A stretch of DNA of 14,421 nucleotides from DASVDK01 sp036381125 [NCBI: Thermodesulfobacteriota bacterium] (GCA_036381125.1 DASVDK010000220.1:1-14421), one strand, 5' to 3'; shown: positions 1 through 6,832, numbered from the stretch's first letter. Numbers and translations: made by a program. Notes: a model not told the origin generated them from the letters alone.

Positions 1-30
1 GTTCCAGGATTAGGGAGCAGGGTGGATGTG

Positions 31-60
31 GTCAGGAGGGGGCGTCGACCCCCTCCTGAC
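31..60 (-). terminator. GC-rich perfect hairpin downstream of the secreted BON-domain gene
   Basis: Arms at 31-42 and 49-60 are perfectly complementary over 12 bp with a 6-base loop (43-48). It lies 66 bases beyond the stop of the leftward BON gene, where a terminator would be expected. There is no T-run on either side, so it is not a classical intrinsic terminator; it may act by RNA 3'-end protection or as a U-less terminator. It could also serve an unseen gene to the left. Confidence 0.5.
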
Positions 61-125
61 CGCGGAGAAAGCGGCGCACCCGCCACCGCGGCGGATGCGC
101 CCATCGGACAGCGTCCTGGGGAGGG

Positions 126-896
126 TCAGGACGTCTGGCCCGACTCGATGTTCGTCTTCACCGCCCGGACGCCGTCGACGGCGCGTGCCGCCTCGGTGGC
201 CGTGAGGATGTCCCGGACGTTCCCGACCGTGCCGTCGAGCGTCACCACGCCGTCGTCCACGCTCACCTCGATCGCGGTGCCCTGCGGACCCTTCAGCGTG
301 TTGCCGTCCGCCTGGAGCTGACCGGAGGTCCAGCGCTTCTGGATCTGCTGGCGTACCTCGCTGGCGATCTGCTCGTCGTCGCGCCTGGCGACGCCGGAGG
401 CGCCCGGGGCGCTCGTCGTCGTGTCCTGTGCGGTGGTGCCGCCGGCCTGGCCCGACTGGCTCGGCCTGACCGTGAGCTGGTCCTGCACCTGCTGGACGCC
501 TTCGATGCCGCGGGCGATCTGCACCGCCCTGGCCTTCTGGTCCTGGCTCTCGACCTCGCCCGTCAAGGTCACGACCGCGCCCGAGGTGTCGACGTTGATG
601 TCCGTGCCGCTCACCGCCTCGTCGGCGTAGAGGGCGAGCTTCGCCTTGGCCGTGATCCACGCGTCCGAGAGCGGCTGCCCGGAGCCGGTCTGGCGCTCGA
701 CGGCCTCGCCGCCTTGCTGCGCGTCGCGGGCGCCTTCCTGCGCCGCCTGCCCGGTCTCGCGGGCGCCCTGCGAGACGTCCCGTCCCGCTTCGCGCGCCCC
801 CTGCTGCACGTCCTGCGCCGCCGCCGGCCCCGCGAGGGCGAGCAGGGCGGCGCCGGCGAAGGCCAGCGTCTGTCGTGTCTCGATCCATCCGGTCAT
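126..896 (-). CDS. Secreted protein with two BON domains
   Basis: A 256-residue protein with a signal peptide at residues 1-27 (a hydrophobic LAFAGAALLALAG core, cleavage probably after AAA before Q28), so probably periplasmic. Residues 29-63 form an Ala/Gln/Arg-rich helical repeat (QGAREAG, QGARETG, QEGARDA). BON domain 1 spans about 77-144 and BON domain 2 about 173-251, each with the GxVVTLxGxV signature. BON domains are small folds thought to bind phospholipid or other partners in envelope maintenance and osmotic stress (OsmY family); no enzymatic residues are expected. The ATG at 896 has a GGAG ribosome-binding sequence about 10 bases upstream and a -24/-12 promoter candidate beyond that. 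It is divergent from another BON gene starting at 1049, and the two may be co-controlled. The family assignment is firm; the exact role is unknown. Confidence 0.88.
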   Translation of the reverse strand: MTGWIETRQTLAFAGAALLALAGPAAAQDVQQGAREAGRDVSQGARETGQAAQEGARDAQQGGEAVERQTGSGQPLSDAWITAKAKLALYADEAVSGTDINVDTSGAVVTLTGEVESQDQKARAVQIARGIEGVQQVQDQLTVRPSQSGQAGGTTAQDTTTSAPGASGVARRDDEQIASEVRQQIQKRWTSGQLQADGNTLKGPQGTAIEVSVDDGVVTLDGTVGNVRDILTATEAARAVDGVRAVKTNIESGQTS

Positions 897-926
897 CGCC
901 CGTCTCCGTTCTGCAAGGGGGGTGTC

Positions 927-941
927 GCAGAGAGCGTGCCA
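927..941 (-). promoter_or_regulatory. Sigma-54-like (-24/-12) promoter candidate for the secreted BON gene
   Basis: Read on the minus strand the sequence is TGGCACG-CTCT-CTGC. The -24 half matches the sigma-54 consensus TGGCACG exactly, the -12 half CTGC differs from TTGC by one base, and the essential GG-N10-GC spacing is correct. The predicted start near 915 leaves a 5' leader of about 19 bases containing the GGAG ribosome-binding sequence. In a genome this GC-rich a chance match is possible. Confidence 0.5.
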
Positions 942-981
942 AAAGGGAGGGGCGGTTCGGCGGCCGGCTTACGCCCTCGCC

Positions 982-995
982 GGCACGGCTCGTGC
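982..995 (+). promoter_or_regulatory. Weaker sigma-54-like promoter candidate for the cytoplasmic BON gene
   Basis: The sequence CGGCACG-GCTC-GTGC (from 981) keeps GG-N10-GC spacing and the GGCACG core, but the -12 half (GTGC) is imperfect. It would start transcription near 1007, upstream of the AGGAGG at 1037-1042. It also contains GCACG/CGTGC inverted arms, which could be the real reason for the match. Confidence 0.28.
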
Positions 996-1048
996 GACGT
1001 GGCGCACGGGCGGCCGGGAGGTCCCGGCCCTCTCGCAGGAGGCAAGCG

Positions 1049-1759
1049 ATGGTGCGAGGACCCGGGGGCAACCTTGGCGACGACGAGGACTACACCCAGC
1101 TACCGGACGAGGACATCCAGCGCGCCGTGCTCGAGCACCTCCAGGCCGATCAGACCGTGGACGCGTCGGAGATCGACGCGGTCGTGGAGGACGGCTCGGT
1201 CCGGCTCGTCGGTACGGTCGGCAGCGAGGTGGAGCGTGAGGCGGCCGAGATCATCGTCACCGACACCCTCGGGCTCGATCTGGCGGCCAACGAGCTGCGC
1301 GTGGAGCCGACGGCGCGCGAAGGCGCGCGGGCGGCCCACGAGCCCGACGCCGAGACCGCCATGGGGGAGCCTGGAGAGACCGGCCGCGAGGGGAGCGGCG
1401 AGCAGGTGACCGGGATGGCGGAGTACGAGTTCGAGGGGGAGACCGACCTGTCGGAGGCGATCGGCACGGAGGACCCCATGGAGGCCTCGGACGAGGGACG
1501 CTCGTTCACGCCCCCCGACGCGCCGAACATCGAGGCGCTTGCGGAGACCGATCCGCCGCACGGGTTCGCCGAGGACCAGCCGCGCCCCACGAACAAGCCG
1601 GCCCGCCCGCCCGGCACCGAGGGAGCCGTCGGCCGGGCGATGGGGGAGGCATCCCCCTCCGGCCTGCGGCGCGTGGCGACCGAGAGCGCCGGGCAGTTCA
1701 AGGAGGCGATGCGCGAGCGCGAGAGGCGGGGACGAGACCGGAGACAGGGGCCGTCTTGA
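1049..1759 (+). CDS. Cytoplasmic BON-domain protein with acidic disordered tail
   Basis: A 236-residue protein. The start at 1049 is chosen because AGGAGG at 1037-1042 sits 6 bases upstream; a longer in-frame extension upstream has arginine-rich, non-protein-like composition. Residues about 21-87 form one BON domain (DEDIQRAVLEHL, then VVEDGSVRLVGTVGS). The remainder to about residue 200 is acidic, rich in Glu, Asp, Gly and Pro and probably disordered. The C-terminus (about 205-236) is a basic helical segment (FKEAMRERERRGRDRR). No signal peptide or membrane helix is visible. It is divergent from the secreted BON gene, suggesting a paired envelope or stress role in different compartments, which is inference. 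Beyond the BON domain I do not recognise it. Confidence 0.85.
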   Translation: MVRGPGGNLGDDEDYTQLPDEDIQRAVLEHLQADQTVDASEIDAVVEDGSVRLVGTVGSEVEREAAEIIVTDTLGLDLAANELRVEPTAREGARAAHEPDAETAMGEPGETGREGSGEQVTGMAEYEFEGETDLSEAIGTEDPMEASDEGRSFTPPDAPNIEALAETDPPHGFAEDQPRPTNKPARPPGTEGAVGRAMGEASPSGLRRVATESAGQFKEAMRERERRGRDRRQGPS

Positions 1760-1785
1760 CGGGTGGGCCGCCAGACCGCTAGACT
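1756..1785 (+). promoter_or_regulatory. Sigma-70 type promoter for tRNA-Cys
   Basis: TTGACG at 1756-1761 and TAGACT at 1780-1785 are separated by 18 bases. Transcription would start near 1792, about 30 bases before the mature tRNA. The -35 box overlaps the stop codon of the preceding gene. Confidence 0.5.
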
Positions 1786-1821
1786 TACGAGCCTTTTCGG
1801 TCCGGCTCCCTATCCCGTCGA

Positions 1822-1895
1822 GGCGCGGTAGCCAAGCGGTAAGGCAGAGGACTGCAAATCCTTGACCGCCGGTTCGATTCCGGCCCGCGCCTCCA
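1822..1895 (+). tRNA. tRNA-Cys (GCA)
   Basis: A cloverleaf is readable: acceptor GGCGCGG pairs with CCGCGCC, the anticodon loop CTGCAAA carries GCA at 1854-1856, the T loop is TTCGATT, and a discriminator U precedes an encoded CCA at 1893-1895. The encoded CCA contrasts with tRNA-Leu at 7122, which has none. Confidence 0.96.
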
Positions 1896-1957
1896 TCCCC
1901 TCCGTTCCCCATCGATGCCCGGTCGGGGCCGCGCTTCAGGTGAGCGGCCCGGCGGGC

Positions 1958-3115
1958 ATGCTCCTTGCTCGATTCCAAGGCATCGACCGCACGGGCAGTC
2001 GCGGGGAGCCTGCCCGGGGCAGACCGCGTGTCGAAGGCGAGTCCGCTCCCGGCCGCGAGCGGCGTGCGCCGGGAGTCGACGCGCCAGGAGCCGATATCCC
2101 GCTCGCCGATCCGTCATCTCGTGGCACGACGTGGACGGTCCTCATCTGCACGCGGGATCGGGCTCGCCTGCTGGCCCGGGCGCTGCGCGCCATGCGGACG
2201 CTGCAGGACCCGGGGGCGCCGTACGAGATCGTCGTCGTCGACAACGGCTCGCGCGACCGGACGGCGCGCGTCGTGCGGGCCGCGGCGGCGAGGAGCGCGG
2301 TTCCCGTCCGATACCTGTACGAGCCGCGCGGCGGTCTGTCGGTCGCGCGCAACGTCGGCATCGCCAACGCGCGCGGCGAGTGGGTCGCGTTCACCGACGA
2401 CGACATCATCGTCGACCCGGGGTGGCTCGCGGCGCTCGGGCGCGGGGCCTCCGCGCGAGCCGCCGACTTCCTCGGCGGCCGCGTGCTGCCCCGGTGGGGC
2501 GCCCCACCGCCGTCGTGGCTGCCGCGCGGCCGGGCACGCGGCGAGATCTGGGGAGCGCTTGCGCTGCTCGACTACGGCGACCGGGACGTGCCGCTCGCCG
2601 TCCCGCTCGGCGCGAACATGGCGGTCCGCCGGGAGGCCCTCCTCGCCGTCGGACCGTTTCGCGAGGACCTCGGCCGCGACGCCGGCTCGCTCAAGAGCCA
2701 GGCGGTTCCGGAGCTGATGCTCCGCCTGAGGGCGGCCGGCGCACAGGGTTGGTACGTCGCCGACGCGCGCGTCTACCACTGGATTCCGCCCGACCGCCTC
2801 ACGAAGCGCTATTTCCAGCGCTGGTTCTTCTGGAAGGGCGTCTCGCGTGCCGTGATGGAGCGGCACGCTCCGGTCGACGAGGGCGGGATCGACTTCCGCA
2901 CGGTGCCGCGCATCGGGCGGATCCCCCGCTACATGTTCCGCCAGGTCGCCGAGTCCGGGCTCGCGTGCGTCGCGAACGCGATCCGGGGCGATCCGTCCGG
3001 GGTCCTGATCGCCGAGACGCGGCTCTGTTACCTCGCCGGTTACGCCCGCGCGGTCTGGTTCGGCGATCCATCGCCGACCGGCAAGGGCCTGGGACCGGGG
3101 GGGCGCGGGGGCTGA
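1958..3115 (+). CDS. Glycosyltransferase family 2 (GT-A fold)
   Basis: With the ATG at 1958 the protein has 385 residues. The catalytic domain begins near residue 59 (TVLICTRDRARLLARAL), continues with IVVVDNGSRDRT (about 91-102) for nucleotide-sugar binding and GLSVARNVGIANARGEWVAFTDDDIIVDPGW, where the triple Asp at about 147-149 is the metal/UDP-sugar DxD equivalent. A C-terminal helical part contains RVYHWIPPDR and aromatic, weakly hydrophobic stretches. GT2 enzymes move sugars from nucleotide donors to polysaccharide, lipid or protein acceptors at the inner membrane face; the acceptor cannot be told. The first 55 residues are low-complexity, so the true start may be later; GTG at 1940 is an alternative with no better ribosome-binding site. 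No other polysaccharide gene is next to it. Confidence 0.85.
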   Translation: MLLARFQGIDRTGSRGEPARGRPRVEGESAPGRERRAPGVDAPGADIPLADPSSRGTTWTVLICTRDRARLLARALRAMRTLQDPGAPYEIVVVDNGSRDRTARVVRAAAARSAVPVRYLYEPRGGLSVARNVGIANARGEWVAFTDDDIIVDPGWLAALGRGASARAADFLGGRVLPRWGAPPPSWLPRGRARGEIWGALALLDYGDRDVPLAVPLGANMAVRREALLAVGPFREDLGRDAGSLKSQAVPELMLRLRAAGAQGWYVADARVYHWIPPDRLTKRYFQRWFFWKGVSRAVMERHAPVDEGGIDFRTVPRIGRIPRYMFRQVAESGLACVANAIRGDPSGVLIAETRLCYLAGYARAVWFGDPSPTGKGLGPGGRGG

Positions 3116-3164
3116 CGGGAGGGGGGCAGCTCCCCCGGGGAGAGCCGAGCCGGCCGAGGGTCAC

Positions 3165-3179
3165 GGGTTTCTGGAACCC
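3165..3179 (+). terminator. Small hairpin after the glycosyltransferase
   Basis: GGGTT at 3165-3169 pairs with AACCC at 3175-3179 around a TCTGG loop, followed by only two T residues. A second G-run/C-run pairing (about 3121-3136) lies immediately after the glycosyltransferase stop. Together they may end its transcript, but neither has a proper U-tract. Confidence 0.3.
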
Positions 3180-3312
3180 TTCCCGCAGACCATCGGCTCC
3201 ACGTCATGCGACAACCGGGTCACGATTTCGCTCCGACGCCTCGAGGCGAGAGGCGACCGTGGCCGCCGCCTGGCCACGACGCGGGCACGATCGCTCGGTC
3301 GGGGAGCAGCCG

Positions 3313-3909
3313 TTGGCGCTCGATGAGCCGCGCACGAACGCGACGAGCGGCGAGCCGCGAACCGAGGCCGGCACGCCCCGCCAGCCCGTCCGCGGTCCCG
3401 GGGGACTGCGTCTGCTCAAGGGGTTGGAGCTTGCCCAGGACTTCGTCGTCGTCGTCGCGATCGTCGCCCTCTACGTCCTCATGGCGCGGCAGCTCGTCGG
3501 GATGTGGCGCCACGTCCAGGCCGGGCTCGACGTGCGCGCGATCCTCACGGATGTCCTGTTCCTGCTGATCCTCGTCGAGATATTCCGGCTGTTCATCTAC
3601 TACCTGCGCGAGCGCCACGTCGCCGTCGGCACCATGGTCGAGATCGGGATCATCAGCGTCCTGCGGGAGGTCATCCTGATCGGGCCCCTGGAGGTGGCGT
3701 GGCCACAACTGCTGGCGATCACCGCCTTTCTCGTTGCCCTCGGCGGCTTGCTGCGGTTCGCCAGGTTCGATCGTGGAGGGGCCGTTCGGCCCGCGAGGCG
3801 AGGTCGCGGCACGGCGGGCCGGCGCCCGCGCGAGCGCCCGCGCCGCGAAGCGGACCTCGCGTGGACCGACGAGGCTCGCCGCGACGCGGACCGAACCGGT
3901 GCGCGCTAG
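3313..3909 (+). CDS. PsiE-like four-helix membrane protein
   Basis: A 198-residue protein of the phosphate-starvation-inducible PsiE family (PF06146-like). After a polar N-terminus of about 35 residues there are four hydrophobic helices: about 43-63, 77-97 (VLFLLILVEIFRLFIYYL), 105-125 and 132-150. The conserved-looking interior includes LVEIFRL, YYLRERHV and IGIISVLREVIL. The C-terminal 40 residues are Arg-rich and cytosolic. PsiE proteins are small inner-membrane proteins of unknown biochemical function, named from E. coli induction under phosphate starvation. The start is uncertain: TTG at 3313 is preferred because GGGGAG at 3301-3306 is 6 bases upstream; GTG at 3259 with AGAGG upstream would add 18 residues. 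The sigma factor gene follows after 53 bases and may be co-transcribed. Confidence 0.8.
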   Translation: MALDEPRTNATSGEPRTEAGTPRQPVRGPGGLRLLKGLELAQDFVVVVAIVALYVLMARQLVGMWRHVQAGLDVRAILTDVLFLLILVEIFRLFIYYLRERHVAVGTMVEIGIISVLREVILIGPLEVAWPQLLAITAFLVALGGLLRFARFDRGGAVRPARRGRGTAGRRPRERPRREADLAWTDEARRDADRTGAR

Positions 3910-3962
3910 GGCCCGTCGAGCCGGCGGCCGCGCCTGGCGGCGTCGGACCCGGAGGTCGTGAA

Positions 3963-4664
3963 ATGGAGCATTCGGTCTTCGTCGATCGGACCGTCGACCT
4001 GCTGCAGCCGCTCCTCGGCTACGCCCGTGTCCGGCTCCGGGCGCACGAGGCGCTCGGCGACCTCCCGCCGGACCGCGTCCCTCCGGAGGAGGTCGTCGGC
4101 GCCGCGCTCGTCGAGGCGCTCCGCCGCGTCGACGACGCGCCGGCCGGCCGGCTCTACCCGTGGCTACGCGGCTTCGTGCGGCAGGCCGTCGCGCACGAGG
4201 TGACCGACGCACGCCGGCGGCGGCGCGAGCGTTCGCTCGAGGAGCCCGTCGGAGCCGACAGGTCCGAGGCGGAGGCCATCGGCGTCCCGCTGCGCCTGAT
4301 CGACGTCCTGCCGGACCCGAAGTCGCCGACCCCCGAGGAGCTGGCCACGGCCGCGGAGGTCCAGCGGGCGATCGCGGCGCTCCTCGACCAGGCCCCGGAC
4401 ATCTGGCGCGAGCCGCTGCGGCTCCACGCCATCGACGGCCTCCCGATCGCGGCCGTGGCCCGGATGGAAGGGGTGACGGTCGCCGAGACCCGCCGCCGCA
4501 TCGAGCGGGCGCGCGAGTTCCTGAGGGCACGCCTGGCCGAGGAGTACGAGGAGGGGGCCGCCCCGCCGGCCGAGACGTTGCTCGCCGCGATGCCGCGCGC
4601 CGAGGCGGCGCCGGAAGAGGTCGCTCGCCTGCGCGGACGCCTCGAAGCGGGCCGTGCGGGCTGA
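3963..4664 (+). CDS. Sigma-70 family (ECF-like) RNA polymerase sigma factor
   Basis: A 233-residue protein; ATG 3963 has GGAGG at 3951-3955 with 7-base spacing. The N-terminal part (about 7-92) resembles region 2: helices, an aromatic LYPWLRGFVRQAVAHEV segment like the core-binding/-10 recognition helices, then a basic linker (DARRRRRERS). Residues about 132-192 resemble region 4: AAEVQRAIAALLDQAP, then REPLRLHAIDGLPIAAVARMEGVTVAETRRRIERAREFLRARL, which is the -35 recognition helix-turn-helix. The tail to 233 is Ala/Glu-rich. Such factors redirect RNA polymerase to stress or envelope promoters. No anti-sigma gene is adjacent; the upstream PsiE-like membrane protein is a candidate partner only by position. 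Divergence in region 2 leaves a related DNA-binding protein possible. Confidence 0.75.
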   Translation: MEHSVFVDRTVDLLQPLLGYARVRLRAHEALGDLPPDRVPPEEVVGAALVEALRRVDDAPAGRLYPWLRGFVRQAVAHEVTDARRRRRERSLEEPVGADRSEAEAIGVPLRLIDVLPDPKSPTPEELATAAEVQRAIAALLDQAPDIWREPLRLHAIDGLPIAAVARMEGVTVAETRRRIERAREFLRARLAEEYEEGAAPPAETLLAAMPRAEAAPEEVARLRGRLEAGRAG

Positions 4665-4694
4665 CCCGGGGGGTGGCAGAGGGCGGGGCCGCAG

Positions 4695-4905
4695 GGGGGA
4701 CCGGGCAAGGTGACGGTCTTCGTTTCGCGCTCCGCAATGTCGGGCGGCACCCTGATCGCCCTGGCGGCCGACGAGGGGTCATGGAGCGGAGGCGCTGGCG
4801 GAGAAGCTCACCAGCGGCGCCCTGACGCACGACTACCCGATCACCGCCCAGGAGGCCCGGAAGCTCGGCTTGCACGTGACGACCGAGACGGCACGCCGGT
4901 GCCGC
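4695..4905 (+). pseudogene. Remnant of a ClpP-fold SDH_sah family serine protease
   Basis: Two diagnostic fragments of the serine dehydrogenase proteinase (SDH_sah, PF01972-like) family lie in different frames. The first (about 4704-4775) reads KVTVFVSRSAMSGGTLIALA and continues ADE, the strand and helix carrying the catalytic Ser of the AMSGGT motif. The second (about 4798-4893) reads LAEKLTSGALTHDYPIT and then AQEARKLGLHVTTE, typical of the family's C-terminal end. From memory of the family, roughly 80-90 residues that should separate them, plus the whole N-terminal half, are missing, so a deletion with a frame change has destroyed the gene. Intact members are about 280-290 residues and act as membrane-associated ClpP-like proteases. 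No ribosome-binding site or plausible full-length frame remains. The region 4906-5050 shows only GC-rich repeats. Confidence 0.75.
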
Positions 4906-4932
4906 ACCCCGCACGGGCGTCACGCTCGACGC

Positions 4933-4955
4933 GCGGCGCGCTCGACGCGCGCCGC
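4933..4955 (-). terminator. Strong GC hairpin downstream of the PilZ/GGDEF operon
   Basis: GCGGCGCGC (4933-4941) and GCGCGCCGC (4947-4955) form a perfect 9-bp stem with a 5-base loop, about 96 bases past the PilZ gene's stop. A 13-bp direct repeat CGCTCGACGCGCG (4923-4935, 4939-4951) overlaps it. There is no U-run, so a terminator role is tentative. Confidence 0.3.
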
Positions 4956-5050
4956 ACGGCGCCGCCCGACGCGACGGCTGCCGCGCCGGCCCGCCAGGGC
5001 GACCGCCGTCTCGCCGGCGCGCTCCGGCGCCTCGAACGGGGCGGTGCGGG

Positions 5051-5374
5051 TCAACTCGGCCGCCGCCCGAGCGTCTCGTCGACGTACCGGTCGATGGCGC
5101 GCTTGTCGGCCGGGTGGAGCTTCGTGAACCGCAGCCCCATCCCCACGTGAGGCTGCGTCCAGGCCACCTGCGCCTCGATCGTCATCGGCGCCGACTGGCC
5201 CGGGAGCATGAAGCGCAGGCGGACCGCCGACCCCTCGGGCAGCGGCGTCGGCGAGTCGACGAAGAGCCCGCCGTGTGAGAGGTCGGTGATCTGTCGCAGG
5301 ATCGGGGGTGAGTCCGCGGCGAGGGTGATCTCGACCACGAGCGCGGCTCGCGGCCATCGGCGGCGGTCATCCAA
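5051..5374 (-). CDS. Single-domain PilZ c-di-GMP receptor
   Basis: A 107-residue protein consisting of one PilZ domain. The two c-di-GMP binding motifs are intact: RRWPR at residues 5-9 (RxxxR) and DLSHGGLFV at about 33-41 ((D/N)xSxxG). A following beta-barrel includes VRLRFMLPG and VGMGLRFTKL. PilZ proteins change partner interactions when c-di-GMP binds and so affect motility, exopolysaccharide or stalk functions. The start is TTG at 5374 because AAAGGA lies about 8 bases upstream and no ATG or GTG gives the PilZ frame a sensible start. It overlaps the stop of the upstream diguanylate cyclase by 8 bases, so the two are translationally coupled: synthase and receptor come from one mRNA under the GEMM leader at 6833-6917. 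Confidence 0.88.
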   Translation of the reverse strand: MDDRRRWPRAALVVEITLAADSPPILRQITDLSHGGLFVDSPTPLPEGSAVRLRFMLPGQSAPMTIEAQVAWTQPHVGMGLRFTKLHPADKRAIDRYVDETLGRRPS

Positions 5375-6692
5375 CGTGGGTGTCCTTTCGGGAAGGCGGC
5401 AACGGGGCGATGACCCCCGGCCGCACCTGGTTGCGGCCGCCGTGCTTCGCACGGTAGAGGGCACGGTCGGCCGAGGCGAGCATCGTGGCGAACGGCACGT
5501 CCTCGCCGGCGTCGACCGAGACGACGCCGATGCTTGCCGTGAGGCGGATGATCCCCTGCGTGTCGAAGGGCGTGCCCGCGATCGTGGTGCGCAACCGTTC
5601 GGCCGCGGTCAGGGCGCCGCGATGGCTCGCCCCCGACAGCAGGATCACGAACTCCTCGCCGCCGTACCGGCCGACGAGGTCGAAGGGCCTGAGGTGCCGG
5701 CGCAGGAGCCGGCCGAAGGCGCGCAGCGCCGCGTCGCCGACCGCGTGCCCGTAGAGGTCGTTCACCTGCTTGAAGTGGTCGACGTCGAGCAGCATGAGCG
5801 CGATCGGCTCCCCGGCGCGCTGCGCCCGGCGCCGCTCCTCGGCCGCCAGCGCCAGGAACTGGCGGCGGTTGGCGAGCCCCGTGAGCGGGTCGCGGCCGCA
5901 GGCGTCGAGGAGCCGCTCCGTGGCGAGCCGCTCGCGGCGCCGGGCCTCCGAGAGGCGCAGCGCCACGACGAGCCTGAGGTCGAGTGCGGTCCAGGGCTCG
6001 TGGTCGGTGAGGCAGTCCATGGCGCCCGCCTCGAGCAACGCGCGGCTGTCGGCCGCCGAGGCGCCCGGCACGAGCAGGAGGATCGGCGCGCCCTCGAGCT
6101 CGCGCCGTGTGAGGAGCTGCTCGAGGTCCGCGTACGCCGACCGCGCGTCCGGGTAAGGTCCGGCCACGACGACCTGCGCCCCGGGGACGAGCCCGGCCGG
6201 CGCCGGATCGGCGAGGCGACGCGAGGGGAGTCCCTGCGCTGCGAGGCGCGCGACCAGGCCGGCCATGGCCGCCTCGTCCGGCCCGGCCAGCACCAGGCGA
6301 GGCCCCGCATCGGGTTGCGGCGCCGGGAGAATCGCCTCCGGCGTGGCGACACCCGGGGCGACGCGGGCCTCGAGGATCTCCTGCCAGGCGCTCAGGCTCT
6401 CGGGCACGATCCGCAGGCCGCCCTCGCCTCGACCGCCCGGCTGGCGCCACCAGCAGACCACCGCATCGACCACGGTCGACTCTCCCTCGCGGCCGGACAC
6501 GACGAGGGAGAGCTGGTCGTTCGGGCGGGGATCGCCGCGGCCGACGAGCCGGAGCCCGTTGCGGCTCACGTCCACCAGTCGGCCGGTGCCGCCGACGAGC
6601 GCGGAGCACTCCACGCGGAGTTGTGCGGCAAGGTCATCGGGCAGGCGGACCCGCGGCTCGCGTAGGAACGGCCGGAAGGAGTCCCTGGGCAT
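5367..6692 (-). CDS. Diguanylate cyclase: PilZ - degenerate receiver - GGDEF
   Basis: A 441-residue cytoplasmic protein; ATG 6692 has GGAGG (6698-6702) 5 bases upstream. Residues about 12-110 resemble a PilZ domain (RVRLPDDL, LVDVSRNGLRLVG), but the RxxxR motif is not canonical, so c-di-GMP binding there is doubtful. Residues about 131-246 look like a receiver domain (RLVLAGPDEAAMAGLVARL, PILLLVPGASAADSRALLEAGAMDCL). The phospho-acceptor Asp is absent (AQVVVAGPY) and the conserved Lys is replaced, so it is probably phosphorylation-independent. Residues about 262-425 form a GGDEF domain with DPLTGLANRR, LLDVDHFKQVND, the active signature GGEEF (344-348) and an intact inhibitory RxxD (335-338) five residues before it. 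It should make c-di-GMP from two GTP with product inhibition. It is first gene of an operon with the PilZ protein. Confidence 0.92.
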   Translation of the reverse strand: MPRDSFRPFLREPRVRLPDDLAAQLRVECSALVGGTGRLVDVSRNGLRLVGRGDPRPNDQLSLVVSGREGESTVVDAVVCWWRQPGGRGEGGLRIVPESLSAWQEILEARVAPGVATPEAILPAPQPDAGPRLVLAGPDEAAMAGLVARLAAQGLPSRRLADPAPAGLVPGAQVVVAGPYPDARSAYADLEQLLTRRELEGAPILLLVPGASAADSRALLEAGAMDCLTDHEPWTALDLRLVVALRLSEARRRERLATERLLDACGRDPLTGLANRRQFLALAAEERRRAQRAGEPIALMLLDVDHFKQVNDLYGHAVGDAALRAFGRLLRRHLRPFDLVGRYGGEEFVILLSGASHRGALTAAERLRTTIAGTPFDTQGIIRLTASIGVVSVDAGEDVPFATMLASADRALYRAKHGGRNQVRPGVIAPLPPSRKDTHVG

Positions 6693-6795
6693 CGACGCCT
6701 CCGTCGAGGCCCGGGAGACGCGGGGCGCCTCGCGGGCACTGAGTGGTAACGGGGCGTCCGAGGCGTGACGGAACCGGGCCCTCCGGCCGAGGCAT
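6634..6795 (-). other. Possible leader ORF inside the GGDEF mRNA leader
   Basis: A 53-codon frame starting MPRPEGPVPSRLGRP has AGGAGG only 4 bases before its ATG at 6795 and ends 59 bases inside the GGDEF gene in another frame. Both its ribosome-binding site and ATG lie in the hairpin at 6783-6810. The Pro/Arg/Gly-rich peptide resembles nothing I know. It may be a translated regulatory ORF or chance; the good ribosome-binding sequence is the only support. Confidence 0.22.
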
Positions 6796-6810
6796 GACGC
6801 CTCCTGCCGG
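6783..6810 (-). promoter_or_regulatory. Candidate riboswitch expression-platform hairpin
   Basis: On the minus strand, CCGGC (6810-6806), then GAGGC (6803-6799), pair with GCCTC (6793-6789) and GCCGG (6787-6783) around loop GTCAT, with a 2-base/1-base internal bulge. The stem contains an AGGAGG sequence and the loop holds most of an ATG. It begins about 22 bases after the GEMM aptamer. There is no U-run, so control by occlusion of ribosome binding, or by Rho access, is more likely than intrinsic termination. Confidence 0.4.
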
Positions 6811-6832
6811 GGACCGCGGGCGGCCTTCCTCA

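Noticed and set aside
10-1071. Long open minus-strand frame overlapping the secreted BON gene
   Set aside because: Arg/Gly-rich low-complexity translation in the wrong frame over a clear signal-peptide and BON-domain gene; typical shadow in GC-rich DNA.
3171-3186. TGGAACCCTTCCCGCA as a sigma-54 promoter for the PsiE-like gene
   Set aside because: Spacing fits but CACG and TT of the consensus are lost; it overlaps a hairpin arm and is too weak to list.
3220-4923. 567-codon open frame on the minus strand
   Set aside because: Composition is almost wholly Arg/Pro/Ala/Gly, it opposes three supported plus-strand features, and it has no domain-like segment.
4921-4951. 13-bp direct repeat CGCTCGACGCGCG as a mobile-element scar
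   Set aside because: The copies overlap a GC hairpin and are only 16 bases apart; simple-sequence slippage explains them as well as insertion.
5208-6665. 485-codon plus-strand frame opposite the GGDEF gene
   Set aside because: The minus strand has a complete GGDEF domain with active-site motifs; the plus frame is its antisense shadow with no recognisable fold.
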